NCBI GenBank assembly: GCA_902540545.1
Contig: CACBMY010000007.1
Span: 1 to 34,016, forward strand
DNA length: 34,016 nt
Direction of reading: 5' to 3'
Source: an uncultured Pelagibacteraceae bacterium
GTDB lineage: Bacteria; Pseudomonadota; Alphaproteobacteria; Pelagibacterales; Pelagibacteraceae
Shown: one piece after another, positions 24,649 to 33,275 of the stretch
How the letters are laid out: each line of letters starts with the position of its first letter
How positions within the stretch are numbered: the stretch's first letter is position 1
Notes under the pieces: model-generated
Told to the model about the DNA's origin: nothing
The model's input: only the letters and a program-made list of their open reading frames with translations
Database searches by the model: none
Program-made: the position numbers and the translations under genes

Positions 24649-26469
24649 TTATTCAACAGTGACAGATTTAGCTAAGTTTCTTGGTTTATCTATATCGTAT
24701 CCTTTATCTAATGCAGAGTAATAAGCTAACTTTTGCAAAGGTATAGTGGTCAAAAAAGGAATGAGTTCATCTGATACATGCTCAACTTCTATTTGCTCCC
24801 AAATATTTTCTGAATAAATTTCATCAGTACTTTTATTTGTTATTAGTAAAACTTTTGCACCTCTTGAAATAACTTCTTGCATATTTGAAATAGTTTTTTT
24901 GTAATGCTCATCTCTTGGAGCAATTACCACTACAGGCATACCTTCTTCTATTAGAGCAAGAGGTCCATGTTTCATTTCTCCTGCTGGATAACCTTCGGCA
25001 TGAACATAAGCAAGCTCTTTTAGTTTTAAAGCACCTTCAAGTGCAATTGGATATGAATATCCTCTACCTAGAAACATAGATCCTTTAGAATTAGCAAAAT
25101 CTCTTCCAAGTGTTTGAATTTTATCTTCAATATTAAGAGTATTTTTTGCAGATTTAGATAATGACAGTAAATCTTTTATCTTCTTTTGATAGTCCTTTTT
25201 ATTAATTGATTTTTGTTCATAAGAAAGCTTAGTACATAATAAATAAAGAACTAACATTTGTCCTAAGAAAGCTTTTGTAGATGCAACACCCACTTCTGGA
25301 CCACAATGAATAGGTAAAACTAGATCAGCGTCTCTTGCAATTGAACTTTCAACAACATTTACTACTGCACAAGTTTTAACATTGTTCTTTTTGCACAAAT
25401 CTAATGCTGCAAATGTATCTGCAGTTTCTCCTGATTGAGAAACAAATACATAGAGACAATCTTTCTTAAATTTAATTTTTCGATATCTAAACTCAGAAGC
25501 TATATCAACACTGACGTCTAAACTTGTATTTTGTTCAAACCAATATTTAGCAACAAGGCATGAGTGATATGCGGTTCCGCATCCAATTAAAACCACTGAT
25601 GAAATTTCACTTATTTTCCAAGGAAAATTATAAATATTTATTTCTTTGTTATGTTTATCGATGTACTCATTTACACAATTTTTTAAGGTAATCGGCTGCT
25701 CATCTATTTCTTTAGCCATATAATATTTGTAATCTCCTTTTTCATAATTTTGATCATCTTTAGAAAGATTTAAAATTTTTTTGTTTACTTTGGTTCCATC
25801 AGCATCAAAAAATTCGACTTGATCTTTTTTTAATATGCAAAATTCTCCATCATTTAAATATGAAATTTTATTAGTCATTGACTTTAATGCATAAGAGTCT
25901 GAACCAAGATAGTGTTCATTTGGACCATAACCAACTGCAAGAGGAGAGCCTCTTCTTGCTCCAACTATTAAGTCTGGTTGGTCTTTAAATATTATTCCTA
26001 GCGCAAAACTACCGTGTAATTTTTTTAAAACTTTTATAATTGTATTTTTAAGGTCATTTTTTTTTAAATAATCAGTTACCAAATGAACTATTACTTCTGT
26101 GTCTGTTTGAGATTTAAACTTATAACCTTTATTTTCTAACAACTTTTTTAGAATAGTTGAATTTTCAATTATACCATTATGAACGACAGATACATCTTCT
26201 GATGAATGAGGATGTGCATTTATTGAACTAGGTTTTCCATGAGTTGCCCACCTAACATGTCCGATACCAATAGAGCCAGATATTTTAGTTTGTATAATGT
26301 TTTTCTCTAAAGCGTCTACTCTACCCTCACATTTTACCTCATTTATATTTCCATTTGAAAGGGTTGCTAAACCTGCAGAGTCATAGCCTCTATACTCAAG
26401 TTTTTTTAATGAACTTATAATTCTGGGAGTAACCTCTTTAGAGCTTGTAATTCCAACTATTCCACACAT
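24649..26469 (-). CDS. glmS: Glucosamine-fructose-6-phosphate aminotransferase
   Basis: GlmS makes glucosamine 6-phosphate from fructose 6-phosphate and glutamine, the first step towards UDP-GlcNAc. The 606-residue protein is full length: an N-terminal glutaminase domain beginning MCGIVGITSS with nucleophile Cys2 after Met removal, LEYRGYDSAGLA and GHVRWATHGKPSSINAHPH; then two SIS sugar-isomerase domains with SQSGETADTFAAL and GYPAGEMKHGPLALIEEGMPVV, and the ending DIDKPRNLAKSVTVE. It is six bases after the acetyltransferase-only glmU, so the two form a pathway pair. There is no room for a glmS ribozyme between them. Confidence 0.97.
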   Translation of the reverse strand: MCGIVGITSSKEVTPRIISSLKKLEYRGYDSAGLATLSNGNINEVKCEGRVDALEKNIIQTKISGSIGIGHVRWATHGKPSSINAHPHSSEDVSVVHNGIIENSTILKKLLENKGYKFKSQTDTEVIVHLVTDYLKKNDLKNTIIKVLKKLHGSFALGIIFKDQPDLIVGARRGSPLAVGYGPNEHYLGSDSYALKSMTNKISYLNDGEFCILKKDQVEFFDADGTKVNKKILNLSKDDQNYEKGDYKYYMAKEIDEQPITLKNCVNEYIDKHNKEINIYNFPWKISEISSVVLIGCGTAYHSCLVAKYWFEQNTSLDVSVDIASEFRYRKIKFKKDCLYVFVSQSGETADTFAALDLCKKNNVKTCAVVNVVESSIARDADLVLPIHCGPEVGVASTKAFLGQMLVLYLLCTKLSYEQKSINKKDYQKKIKDLLSLSKSAKNTLNIEDKIQTLGRDFANSKGSMFLGRGYSYPIALEGALKLKELAYVHAEGYPAGEMKHGPLALIEEGMPVVVIAPRDEHYKKTISNMQEVISRGAKVLLITNKSTDEIYSENIWEQIEVEHVSDELIPFLTTIPLQKLAYYSALDKGYDIDKPRNLAKSVTVE

Positions 26470-26475
26470 TACTTA

Positions 26476-27084
26476 TTATTTCCTTTTGTAATTTTTCTTT
26501 TCTTTTTGATTTGATCTTGTTAATGCCAACGACCCTTTGCGTACATTTTTAGTAATTACCGAACCTGCACCTATGACACTTTTTTCATTCAGAGTAACTG
26601 GTGCTACCAAAGAAGTATTTGAACCTACAAATACTTTATCCTTAATATTTGTTTTACTTTTTTTTCTTCCATCATAATTACAAGTTATTGTTCCAGCTCC
26701 AATATTAACTTCCTTCCCTACTAGTGAATCTCCAATATATGATAAATGATTAACTTTAGAATTTTTATTTATTGTAGATTTTTTTACCTCAACAAAATTT
26801 CCAATTTTTGATCCAGATTTTATTTTTGTTCCAGGTCTTAAACGTGCATATGGACCTACACTTACATCATTATCTATTTTAACACCCTCAAGATGAGAGA
26901 AAGATAAAATTTTTACATTGTTTCCTATTTTCACTTTATCGGCAAACACAACGTAAGGTTCTATCTCTACATTTTTTCCAATTTTAGTATCTTTAGAAAA
27001 AAAAACTGTCTCAGGCCCCTTCATTTTGACACCTTTTTTTAAAAATTTATCTCTAAGTTTATTTTGTAAATTTTGACTATTCAT
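26476..27084 (-). CDS. glmU: GlmU acetyltransferase half (uridyltransferase domain absent)
   Basis: Full GlmU (about 450 residues) has an N-terminal UDP-GlcNAc pyrophosphorylase and a C-terminal left-handed beta-helix that acetylates glucosamine 1-phosphate. This 202-residue product matches only the linker and C-terminal half: [27 protein letters not shown] at about 10-36, hexapeptide repeats, [29 protein letters not shown] with the expected catalytic His, [25 protein letters not shown] and a GlmU-like end ([15 protein letters not shown]). The upstream 69 bases are non-coding and gph diverges there, so no N-terminal piece lies next to it. It begins exactly at the usual inter-domain linker, which suggests a genuine split rather than a random break. 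It pairs with glmS. Confidence 0.88.
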   Translation of the reverse strand: MNSQNLQNKLRDKFLKKGVKMKGPETVFFSKDTKIGKNVEIEPYVVFADKVKIGNNVKILSFSHLEGVKIDNDVSVGPYARLRPGTKIKSGSKIGNFVEVKKSTINKNSKVNHLSYIGDSLVGKEVNIGAGTITCNYDGRKKSKTNIKDKVFVGSNTSLVAPVTLNEKSVIGAGSVITKNVRKGSLALTRSNQKEKKNYKRK

Positions 27085-27153
27085 TAGATAGTTGTATATA
27101 ACTGGGTATTGATTTAATTAATTCACAATTTATTTCTTATTAATACTTTTTAA

Positions 27154-27834
27154 ATGACACAAAAATTCACAGTTCTTTTTGATTTAGATGGTACGTTAGT
27201 AGACACAGCACCTGATCTAATGCTTGCTCATAACCATGTTATGAAGAAATTTGGATACCCCACAAAATCTCTTGATGAACTTAAAAATACTGTTGGTCAA
27301 GGAGCTGGGGCAATGATTGGTAGATCTATATGGAGCCAGGCCAAAAAAGAATTAACTTCAATTAATGAAAAGATTAAAAATGAAATGACAGATGAATTTA
27401 TTTCCTATTATGGAAAAAATATTTTAAATGAAAGTACTCTGATGCCTGGTGTAAAAGATTTTTTAAATTGGTGTAAAAAAGAAAATATATCAATGGCTGT
27501 ATGTACGAATAAAACGGAACATCTTGCAGTAGATCTTTTAAAAAAAATTGGGATATATGATTACTTCGAGTATGTTGCAGGTTATAATACTTTTGATTAT
27601 TGTAAACCTGATCCAAGACATATAACAACAATCATAGAAATTTTAGATGGTAGTAAAAATAAATCAATTATGATTGGTGATAGTGAGTCGGATGCAAATG
27701 CAGCTAAAGCGGCAGATATTCCAATGATTTTATTAGAGGATGGATATACTGAAAAAAATATTGATGAAATTTATCATAATCACTTAATAAAAGACTTTGT
27801 AGGTATTGAAAAAATTGTATCTCAATATCTTTAA
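27154..27834 (+). CDS. gph: HAD-family phosphatase, phosphoglycolate phosphatase-like
   Basis: The 226-residue protein is a HAD-superfamily hydrolase, closest by eye to phosphoglycolate phosphatase, which clears 2-phosphoglycolate. It holds motif I VLFDLDGTLVDTAPDL with Asp10 and Asp12, a helical cap (about 20-85), motif II CTNKTEH near 115, the motif III Lys in CKPDPRH, and motif IV IGDSESDANAAKAA. The length fits Gph. It is transcribed divergently from glmU with 69 bases between starts and lies 53 bases upstream of prpD on the same strand. Related HAD enzymes with other small phosphate substrates cannot be excluded. Confidence 0.85.
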   Translation: MTQKFTVLFDLDGTLVDTAPDLMLAHNHVMKKFGYPTKSLDELKNTVGQGAGAMIGRSIWSQAKKELTSINEKIKNEMTDEFISYYGKNILNESTLMPGVKDFLNWCKKENISMAVCTNKTEHLAVDLLKKIGIYDYFEYVAGYNTFDYCKPDPRHITTIIEILDGSKNKSIMIGDSESDANAAKAADIPMILLEDGYTEKNIDEIYHNHLIKDFVGIEKIVSQYL

Positions 27835-27836
27835 TA

Positions 27837-27864
27837 TTGATTAATTTATTTTAACTATTAAAAC
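27837..27864 (+). promoter_or_regulatory. Weak candidate promoter before prpD
   Basis: TTGATT (27837-27842), a 16-base spacer and TAAAAC (27859-27864) give a modest sigma-70 like promoter in the 53-base gap between gph and prpD. The -10 match is poor, and read-through from gph is equally possible. Confidence 0.2.
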
Positions 27865-27887
27865 AAATTCACAAATTAGGAGTTATT

Positions 27888-29390
27888 TTGTTATTGCATA
27901 CAATTAAAGTATATCCATCAAAAATAAATCTTCCAAAGAAGAAACAACTTGCTTGGAAAATAGCAGAGATAGCAAGTGATAATGCTAAATTAAATAAAAA
28001 TTCAGTAGAAATGGTTATTAATAGAATTATTGATAACGCTTCTGTTGCTATAGCTTCCTTAAATAGAAGACCTGTAATATCTGCAAGAGAAATGGCAAAA
28101 AAACATGTTAGAAAAAATGGAGCTAATCTTTTTGGCATAAATTCAAAACTTAAATTTGATTGTGAATGGGCTGCGTGGGCAAATGGAACTGCTGTTAGAG
28201 AATTAGATTTTCATGATACATTTCTAGCGGCTGATTACAGCCATCCTGGTGATAATATTCCTGCTTTATTAGCAGTGGCACAACAATTAAAAAAAAATGG
28301 AAATGATTTATTAAGAGGAATTATAACTGCTTATGAAGTTCAAGTTAATCTTGTAAAAGCTATTTGTCTTCATAAACATAAAGTTGATCATATCGCTCAC
28401 TTGGGACCAAGCGTTGCAGCTGGTATTGGATCAATGCTAAAATTAAATACAGAAACTATTTATCAAGCTGTTCAACAGGCATTACATGTGAGTGTTTCAA
28501 CAAGACAATCTAGAAAAGGTGAGATTTCAAGTTGGAAAGCGTATGCTCCAGCTCATGCAGGAAAATTAGCAATTGAAGCTGTTGATAGAACGATGCGAGG
28601 TGAAGGAGCTCCAAGTCCTATTTACGAAGGTGAAGATAGTGTAATAGCAAGAATATTAGATGGAAAAAATGCTAAATATTTTGTTCCTTTGCCCAAAAAA
28701 AATGAAGAAAAGAAAGCCATTCTCGAAACATATACAAAAGAATATTCTGCAGAATATCAAGCTCAAGCATTAATTGATATTGCAAAAACTCTTAATAAAA
28801 AAATTGATAATTTAAATACAATTAAAAAAATAGATATATATACAAGCCATCATACTCATTATGTAATAGGAACTGGAGCTAATGATCCACAAAAAATGGA
28901 TCCAAATGCAAGTAGAGAAACTTTAGATCACTCAATAATGTATATTTTTGCTGTAGCTCTAGAAGATGGAGATTGGCATCATGTAAAGTCTTATACTAAA
29001 AAAAGAGCTAATAAAAAAAGCACAATTAAAGTATGGAGATCAATTAAAACTCATGAAGATAAAAAATGGACAAAGAAATACCATGATCCTGATCCAAAAA
29101 AGAAATCTTTTGGTGCAAAGGTTATAGTAACATTAAATAATGGGAAAAAAATTATTGAGGAATTAGAAAGAGCAGATGCTCATCCATATGGCAAGAGGCC
29201 TTTTAGAAGACTAGATTATATAAATAAATTTAAAATTTTAACTGAAAATATTATTTCTAAAAAAGAAAGTGACAGATTTTTAAAAGATGTTCAAAATTTA
29301 AAAAAATTAAAAAATAATCAACTAACAAAACTAAATATTGAAGTAAGTAAAAGATATTTAAAATCAAATAATAAAAAAGGAATATTCTAG
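27888..29390 (+). CDS. prpD: MmgE/PrpD family 2-methylcitrate dehydratase
   Basis: PrpD dehydrates 2-methylcitrate in the methylcitrate cycle that oxidises propionyl-CoA to pyruvate and succinate. The 500-residue protein shows family blocks: [31 protein letters not shown] at about 95-112, [75 protein letters not shown] and [22 protein letters not shown]. The start is TTG at 27888, chosen because AGGAG at 27878-27882 lies five bases upstream and no ATG is nearby in frame. prpB follows with a one-base overlap and prpC after it. The PrpB and PrpC neighbours make the methylcitrate role more likely than other MmgE roles. Confidence 0.92.
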   Translation: MLLHTIKVYPSKINLPKKKQLAWKIAEIASDNAKLNKNSVEMVINRIIDNASVAIASLNRRPVISAREMAKKHVRKNGANLFGINSKLKFDCEWAAWANGTAVRELDFHDTFLAADYSHPGDNIPALLAVAQQLKKNGNDLLRGIITAYEVQVNLVKAICLHKHKVDHIAHLGPSVAAGIGSMLKLNTETIYQAVQQALHVSVSTRQSRKGEISSWKAYAPAHAGKLAIEAVDRTMRGEGAPSPIYEGEDSVIARILDGKNAKYFVPLPKKNEEKKAILETYTKEYSAEYQAQALIDIAKTLNKKIDNLNTIKKIDIYTSHHTHYVIGTGANDPQKMDPNASRETLDHSIMYIFAVALEDGDWHHVKSYTKKRANKKSTIKVWRSIKTHEDKKWTKKYHDPDPKKKSFGAKVIVTLNNGKKIIEELERADAHPYGKRPFRRLDYINKFKILTENIISKKESDRFLKDVQNLKKLKNNQLTKLNIEVSKRYLKSNNKKGIF

Positions 29391-30286
29391 TGCACTTTGT
29401 TAAAAAAAAACCTGAAGAGAAAAGAATTGATTTAGAGAATAAACTTAAATCTAATAAAATTTTAAGAATACCTGGTGCATATAATCCATTAACAGCAAAA
29501 GTTATTGAAGAAATTGGATACGACGGGGTTTATGTATCAGGAGGTGTTATGTCTAACGATTTGGGATATCCTGATATAGGATTAACAACTCTTAATGATG
29601 TCAGTAACAGATCAAAGCAAATTGCACGTGTTACAAATCTTCCAACTATTGTTGATGTCGATACAGGTTTTAAATCTTGTAAAGAAACTGTTCAAACATT
29701 TGAAAATTTTGGTATTTCAGCAATTCATTTAGAAGATCAGATAGAACAGAAAAGATGTGGTCATCTAGACAATAAAGAATTGATATCAAAAGAAGATATG
29801 ACAAAAAAAATCAAAGAATGTGTAGAAGCAAGATCAGACCGAAATTTTAAAATCATTGCGCGATCTGATGCTAAAAGCGTAGAAGGTATTGATAAAATGA
29901 TTGATCGTTGCAAATCTTATATTGATGCTGGTGCAGAAATTGTATTTCCTGAAGCATTAAGAGATGAAAATGAATTTGAAAAAGTTAGAAAATCACTAGA
30001 TTGTTATCTTTTAGCTAATATGACTGAGTTTGGTAAATCAAAGCTGCTAGATTTTAAACAATTAGAAGAACTTGGTTACAATATTGTAATTTATCCAGTT
30101 ACCACACAAAGATTAGCTATGAAAAATGTTGAGGATGGGCTACGTGCCATTTTTGTGGATGGACATCAAAATAATATTATTGATAAGATGCAAACTAGAA
30201 AAAGATTATATGATCTAGTTGAGTATGAAAAATACAACTCTTTAGACGAAAAAATATATAATTTTAGTACAGAAGGACATGAATAA
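29390..30286 (+). CDS. prpB: Methylisocitrate lyase
   Basis: PrpB splits 2-methylisocitrate into pyruvate and succinate. The 298-residue protein belongs to the isocitrate lyase/PEP mutase superfamily: RIPGAYNPLTAKVIEEIGYDGVYVSGGVMS at about 26-55, the metal-binding VDVDTGF at 88-94, the active-site KRCGH at 121-125 with Cys123, and ARSDAKSVEGIDKMIDR near 158-173. The KRCGH loop favours lyase over phosphonomutase activity. The start is GTG, overlapping the prpD stop as TAGTG, with AAGG nearby upstream. prpC follows with a one-base overlap. Confidence 0.92.
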   Translation: MHFVKKKPEEKRIDLENKLKSNKILRIPGAYNPLTAKVIEEIGYDGVYVSGGVMSNDLGYPDIGLTTLNDVSNRSKQIARVTNLPTIVDVDTGFKSCKETVQTFENFGISAIHLEDQIEQKRCGHLDNKELISKEDMTKKIKECVEARSDRNFKIIARSDAKSVEGIDKMIDRCKSYIDAGAEIVFPEALRDENEFEKVRKSLDCYLLANMTEFGKSKLLDFKQLEELGYNIVIYPVTTQRLAMKNVEDGLRAIFVDGHQNNIIDKMQTRKRLYDLVEYEKYNSLDEKIYNFSTEGHE

Positions 30287-31410
30287 TGAGTGAAGAAGTT
30301 AAAAAAGGTTTATTAGGAATTGTTGTTGATGAAACAGAAGTTTCTAAAGTTATGCCTGAGATCAATTCATTAACATATAGAGGTTATGCAGTTCAAGACC
30401 TATGTGAATTTTGTAGATTTGAAGAAGCTGCATATCTTATTTTAAAAGGTGATTTGCCAAATAGTATTGAATTAAGACAATTTGAAAAAATTGAAAGAAA
30501 TCAAAGAGATCTATCAAAAAATCTTTACGAAATAATTAAACATATGCCAAAAAAATCTCATCCCATGGATGTTGCTAGGACAGCAGTTAGTGTAATGGGA
30601 TTAGAAGACAAAGAAACTACTGATAACTCTCAAGAAGCTAATACAAGAAAAGCTTTGAGAATTTTAGCTAAAACTCCAACTGCTTTAGCTGCGTTTTATA
30701 GAATTCGAAAAGGTAAAAAGATTATTAAACCAAAAAAAGAACTAACTTTTGCAGAAAACTTTTTTTACATGTGTTTTGGAAAAGTACCTCAAAAAGAAAT
30801 TGTAAAAGCGTTTGATGTGTCTTTAATTTTATACGCAGAACACAGTTTTAATGTTTCAACTTTTACGGCTAGAACAATAACAAGTAGTTTATCTGACATT
30901 CATGGTGCTATAACAGGTGCTATTGCTAGTTTAAAAGGACCATTACATGGCGGAGCTAACGAAGAAGTTATGCACATGATGAACAAAATCAAAAAACCAG
31001 AGAATGCATTAAAATGGATCAATAACGCATTAAAGAAAAAAGAGGTTGTGATGGGTTTTGGACACAGAGTGTATAAAAGTGGAGATTCAAGAGTTCCAAC
31101 CATGAAAGAGTATTTCAAAAAAGTAGCTAAACTCAAAAAAGATAAAAAATTTTTAAAGATTTACGATATTGTTGAAAGAGTAATGATTAGCAAAAAGAAT
31201 ATTTATCCAAACGTAGATTACCCAACAGGACCAACATATCATTTAATGGGTTTTGATACAGATTTCTTTACTCCAATATTTGTTATCTCAAGAATAACAG
31301 GTTGGTCAGCTCATATTATGGAACAGCATTCATCAAATAAATTAATTAGACCTTTAGCAAAGTATAAAGGAAGCAAATATCGTAAAGTAATGCTTTTAAA
31401 TCAGAGATAG
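30286..31410 (+). CDS. prpC: 2-methylcitrate synthase / citrate synthase-like
   Basis: PrpC condenses propionyl-CoA with oxaloacetate. The 374-residue size and gene context fit 2-methylcitrate synthase rather than the longer hexameric GltA. It shows LTYRGYAVQDLCEFCRFEEAAYLILKG at the N-terminus, SSLSDIHGAITGAIASLKGPLHGGANEEVM with a catalytic His, the signature GFGHRVYKSGDSRVP, and NVDYPTGPTYHLMGF. It overlaps the prpB stop (TAATG). Such enzymes may also accept acetyl-CoA, so it could double as a citrate synthase; substrate preference cannot be read from sequence. Confidence 0.92.
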   Translation: MSEEVKKGLLGIVVDETEVSKVMPEINSLTYRGYAVQDLCEFCRFEEAAYLILKGDLPNSIELRQFEKIERNQRDLSKNLYEIIKHMPKKSHPMDVARTAVSVMGLEDKETTDNSQEANTRKALRILAKTPTALAAFYRIRKGKKIIKPKKELTFAENFFYMCFGKVPQKEIVKAFDVSLILYAEHSFNVSTFTARTITSSLSDIHGAITGAIASLKGPLHGGANEEVMHMMNKIKKPENALKWINNALKKKEVVMGFGHRVYKSGDSRVPTMKEYFKKVAKLKKDKKFLKIYDIVERVMISKKNIYPNVDYPTGPTYHLMGFDTDFFTPIFVISRITGWSAHIMEQHSSNKLIRPLAKYKGSKYRKVMLLNQR

Positions 31411-31491
31411 ATACTAAATATATTAAAATAAAATTTACAGATACAATATCTAGTCTTAATTTTTCAACTAACAATTGTATAAAAAATAAAT

Positions 31492-31992
31492 ATGATTCGT
31501 TATTTTAATAGATTATTTTTTTTCGCATTAGTTTTAATGCTAACTAATTGTAGTACAAACAAAACTTTCACAATTTTAGATAAAGATTTCAGGAAAGTCG
31601 AGGTCTTTAATCAAAATAAAGAGTTGGTAAGAACCTACTATCAGAAATTTAACTCTAAGGTTACAGATTGGCTCAATGTAACATGTGTTTATGCTAATAA
31701 TAAAATAAACAAAAAAAAATTAGATAATCAGGAAAAGTGTAGATTTACGAATATATCTAATTCAATAATTAATAATAGAAATAATGAGAATGATGAAAAT
31801 CTTTCTAGTAATAATTCATCAGGATATGATAATGGCTCATCTAAGATTGATGGAAGTCAAAATAATCAAAACAATAATTTAAACCAAGATGAAAATAATA
31901 CTAATGAAGGTCAGCCTAATGACCCAGGTGAATTACCTGAGGCAAATAATGGACAAAATTTTGAAAATTGTAATGATCCTCAAAAATGTTAA
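31492..31992 (+). CDS. Probable Asn-rich lipoprotein of unknown function
   Basis: No family is recognised. The 166-residue product begins with a signal-peptide-like stretch RYFNRLFFFALVLMLTNC; Cys20 could be a lipidation site, though Asn just before it is unusual for a lipobox. A small ordered region (FTILDKDFRKVEVFNQNKELVRTYYQKFNSKVTDWLNVTCVY, about 27-68) is followed by a low-complexity tail from about residue 85 to the end, very rich in Asn, Asp, Ser and Gln. Four more Cys lie outside the signal, two in the ordered part and two at the C-terminus (NCNDPQKC), which could form disulfides in the periplasm. An 81-base gap separates it from prpC, and it converges on the DUF1289 gene with an eight-base gap. 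Confidence 0.7.
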   Translation: MIRYFNRLFFFALVLMLTNCSTNKTFTILDKDFRKVEVFNQNKELVRTYYQKFNSKVTDWLNVTCVYANNKINKKKLDNQEKCRFTNISNSIINNRNNENDENLSSNNSSGYDNGSSKIDGSQNNQNNNLNQDENNTNEGQPNDPGELPEANNGQNFENCNDPQKC

Positions 31993-32000
31993 AATCTTGA

Positions 32001-32255
32001 TTAAGTATTAAGCTTTTGTTTTTCTTTATATAAAGAAATACCTTTTTTAATTTTATTTTTGTAAGACATTTTAAAACTCTCTAATTGCCAACCTGAAAGT
32101 CTGTTTTCGATTTCTCTTAAATTATTATTTTTCCAATCATCATTTGTTTCAGGGTCTTTCCAGATTTTCTTTTCTTCATCAGATCTGCCACATCCGTAAC
32201 AGAGACCTGAAACTGGATCAGTTTTACAAATACTTATACAGGGACTTACTATCAC
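32001..32255 (-). CDS. DUF1289 small Cys-rich protein
   Basis: The 84-residue protein matches the DUF1289 pattern SPCISICK...GLCYGCGRSDEE, with four cysteines at 6, 10, 19 and 22 (CxxxC and CxxC) that could bind a metal or Fe-S cluster, followed by a tryptophan-containing region (WKDPETNDDW) and a lysine-rich C-terminal tail. Its function is unknown. It starts six bases after the nrdB stop on the same strand, so it is probably co-transcribed with nrdA and nrdB. This could hint at a role in metal supply to the reductase, but that is only inference. Confidence 0.85.
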   Translation of the reverse strand: MIVSPCISICKTDPVSGLCYGCGRSDEEKKIWKDPETNDDWKNNNLREIENRLSGWQLESFKMSYKNKIKKGISLYKEKQKLNT

Positions 32256-32261
32256 TTAATC

Positions 32262-33275
32262 CTAGGAGAAAGCGTCTATCCAGTTACCTTGTGTAGATGC
32301 TTTTGAATATTCAGTGGCTCTTCCTTCAAAGAAGTTCATATGCTCTACTGCATTTAACATCGTGTCTAACCATGTTAATGGATTTTTCTGAACATCATAT
32401 ATTGGCTCAAGACCTAACTGAGTTAATCTTCTGTTTCCAATGAACCTTATATAATCTTTAACTTCTTGAGCAGTTAAACCCTGCATTGGACCCATTTCAA
32501 AAGCTAGATCAATAAATGCATCTTCATGTTCAATTATAGTTCTGCAAGCTTCATAAAGTTCTTTTTTAAGTTTTGGTGTCCAAATCTCTGGATTTTCTTT
32601 AATGAACTCTTTAAAAATTCTAATCATAGAATTACAATGAAGAGTTTCATCTCTTACTGACCAAGTAACTATCTGACCCATTCCTTTGAGCTTGTTGTGT
32701 CTTGGGAAGTTTAACAAAATTGCAAAACTTGCAAATAACTGAAGTCCTTCTGTAAAGGCACTAAATACTGCAACAGTTTTCGCGATATCTTCTTTTGAGT
32801 TTACATTAAAGTTTTGCATATAATCATATTTATCTTTCATCTCTTTGTACTTCATGAATGCAGAATATTCAGACTCTGGCATTCCAATAGTATCTAATAA
32901 ATGTGAATAAGCTGCTACATGAACTGTTTCCATAGACGCAAATGCAGTCATCATCATTAAAACTTCCGTAGGCTTAAATACAGTTGTGTAATGTCTTAGG
33001 TAACAGTTATTAACCTCAACATCTGCTTGAGTGAAAAATCTAAAAATTTGAGTTAATAAATTTTTTTCTGATTCCGAAAGATTTTTCTGCCAATCTCTGA
33101 CATCATCACCAAGTGGAACTTCCTCTGGTAACCAATGAATTCTTTGTTGAGTTAACCAAGCGTCGTAACACCATGGGTACCTAAATGGTTTATAAACTGG
33201 GTTCTCAACTAATAGACCCATTTTTTTTGGTTCTATAATTTTTTGTTTTGTATCTTTTAGACTTTCTACTGACAT
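32262..33275 (-). CDS. nrdB: Ribonucleotide reductase class I beta subunit
   Basis: NrdB holds the metal centre and tyrosyl radical needed by NrdA to make deoxyribonucleotides aerobically. Counted from the chosen start, the metal ligand and radical positions closely follow E. coli NrdB: Asp85, Glu116, His119 and Tyr123 in ETVHVAAY, then a Glu in FTEGLQLFASFA and Glu/His in RDETLHC. The product is 337 residues. The track start is a GTG at 33284; the ATG at 33275 is preferred because GAGGAG ends eight bases upstream of it. The gene overlaps the nrdA stop, and the DUF1289 gene follows at six bases. A radical Tyr is retained, so this is not a Tyr-lacking class Ic or Ie variant. Confidence 0.96.
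   Translation of the reverse strand: MSVESLKDTKQKIIEPKKMGLLVENPVYKPFRYPWCYDAWLTQQRIHWLPEEVPLGDDVRDWQKNLSESEKNLLTQIFRFFTQADVEVNNCYLRHYTTVFKPTEVLMMMTAFASMETVHVAAYSHLLDTIGMPESEYSAFMKYKEMKDKYDYMQNFNVNSKEDIAKTVAVFSAFTEGLQLFASFAILLNFPRHNKLKGMGQIVTWSVRDETLHCNSMIRIFKEFIKENPEIWTPKLKKELYEACRTIIEHEDAFIDLAFEMGPMQGLTAQEVKDYIRFIGNRRLTQLGLEPIYDVQKNPLTWLDTMLNAVEHMNFFEGRATEYSKASTQGNWIDAFS

Noticed and set aside
26470-26475. Possible glmS ribozyme upstream of glmS
   Set aside because: Only six bases separate glmU and glmS, so the ribozyme has no place.
31439-31451. Small inverted repeat AGATA-CAA-TATCT after prpC
   Set aside because: A five-base AT-rich stem without an immediate T-run is too weak to call a terminator.
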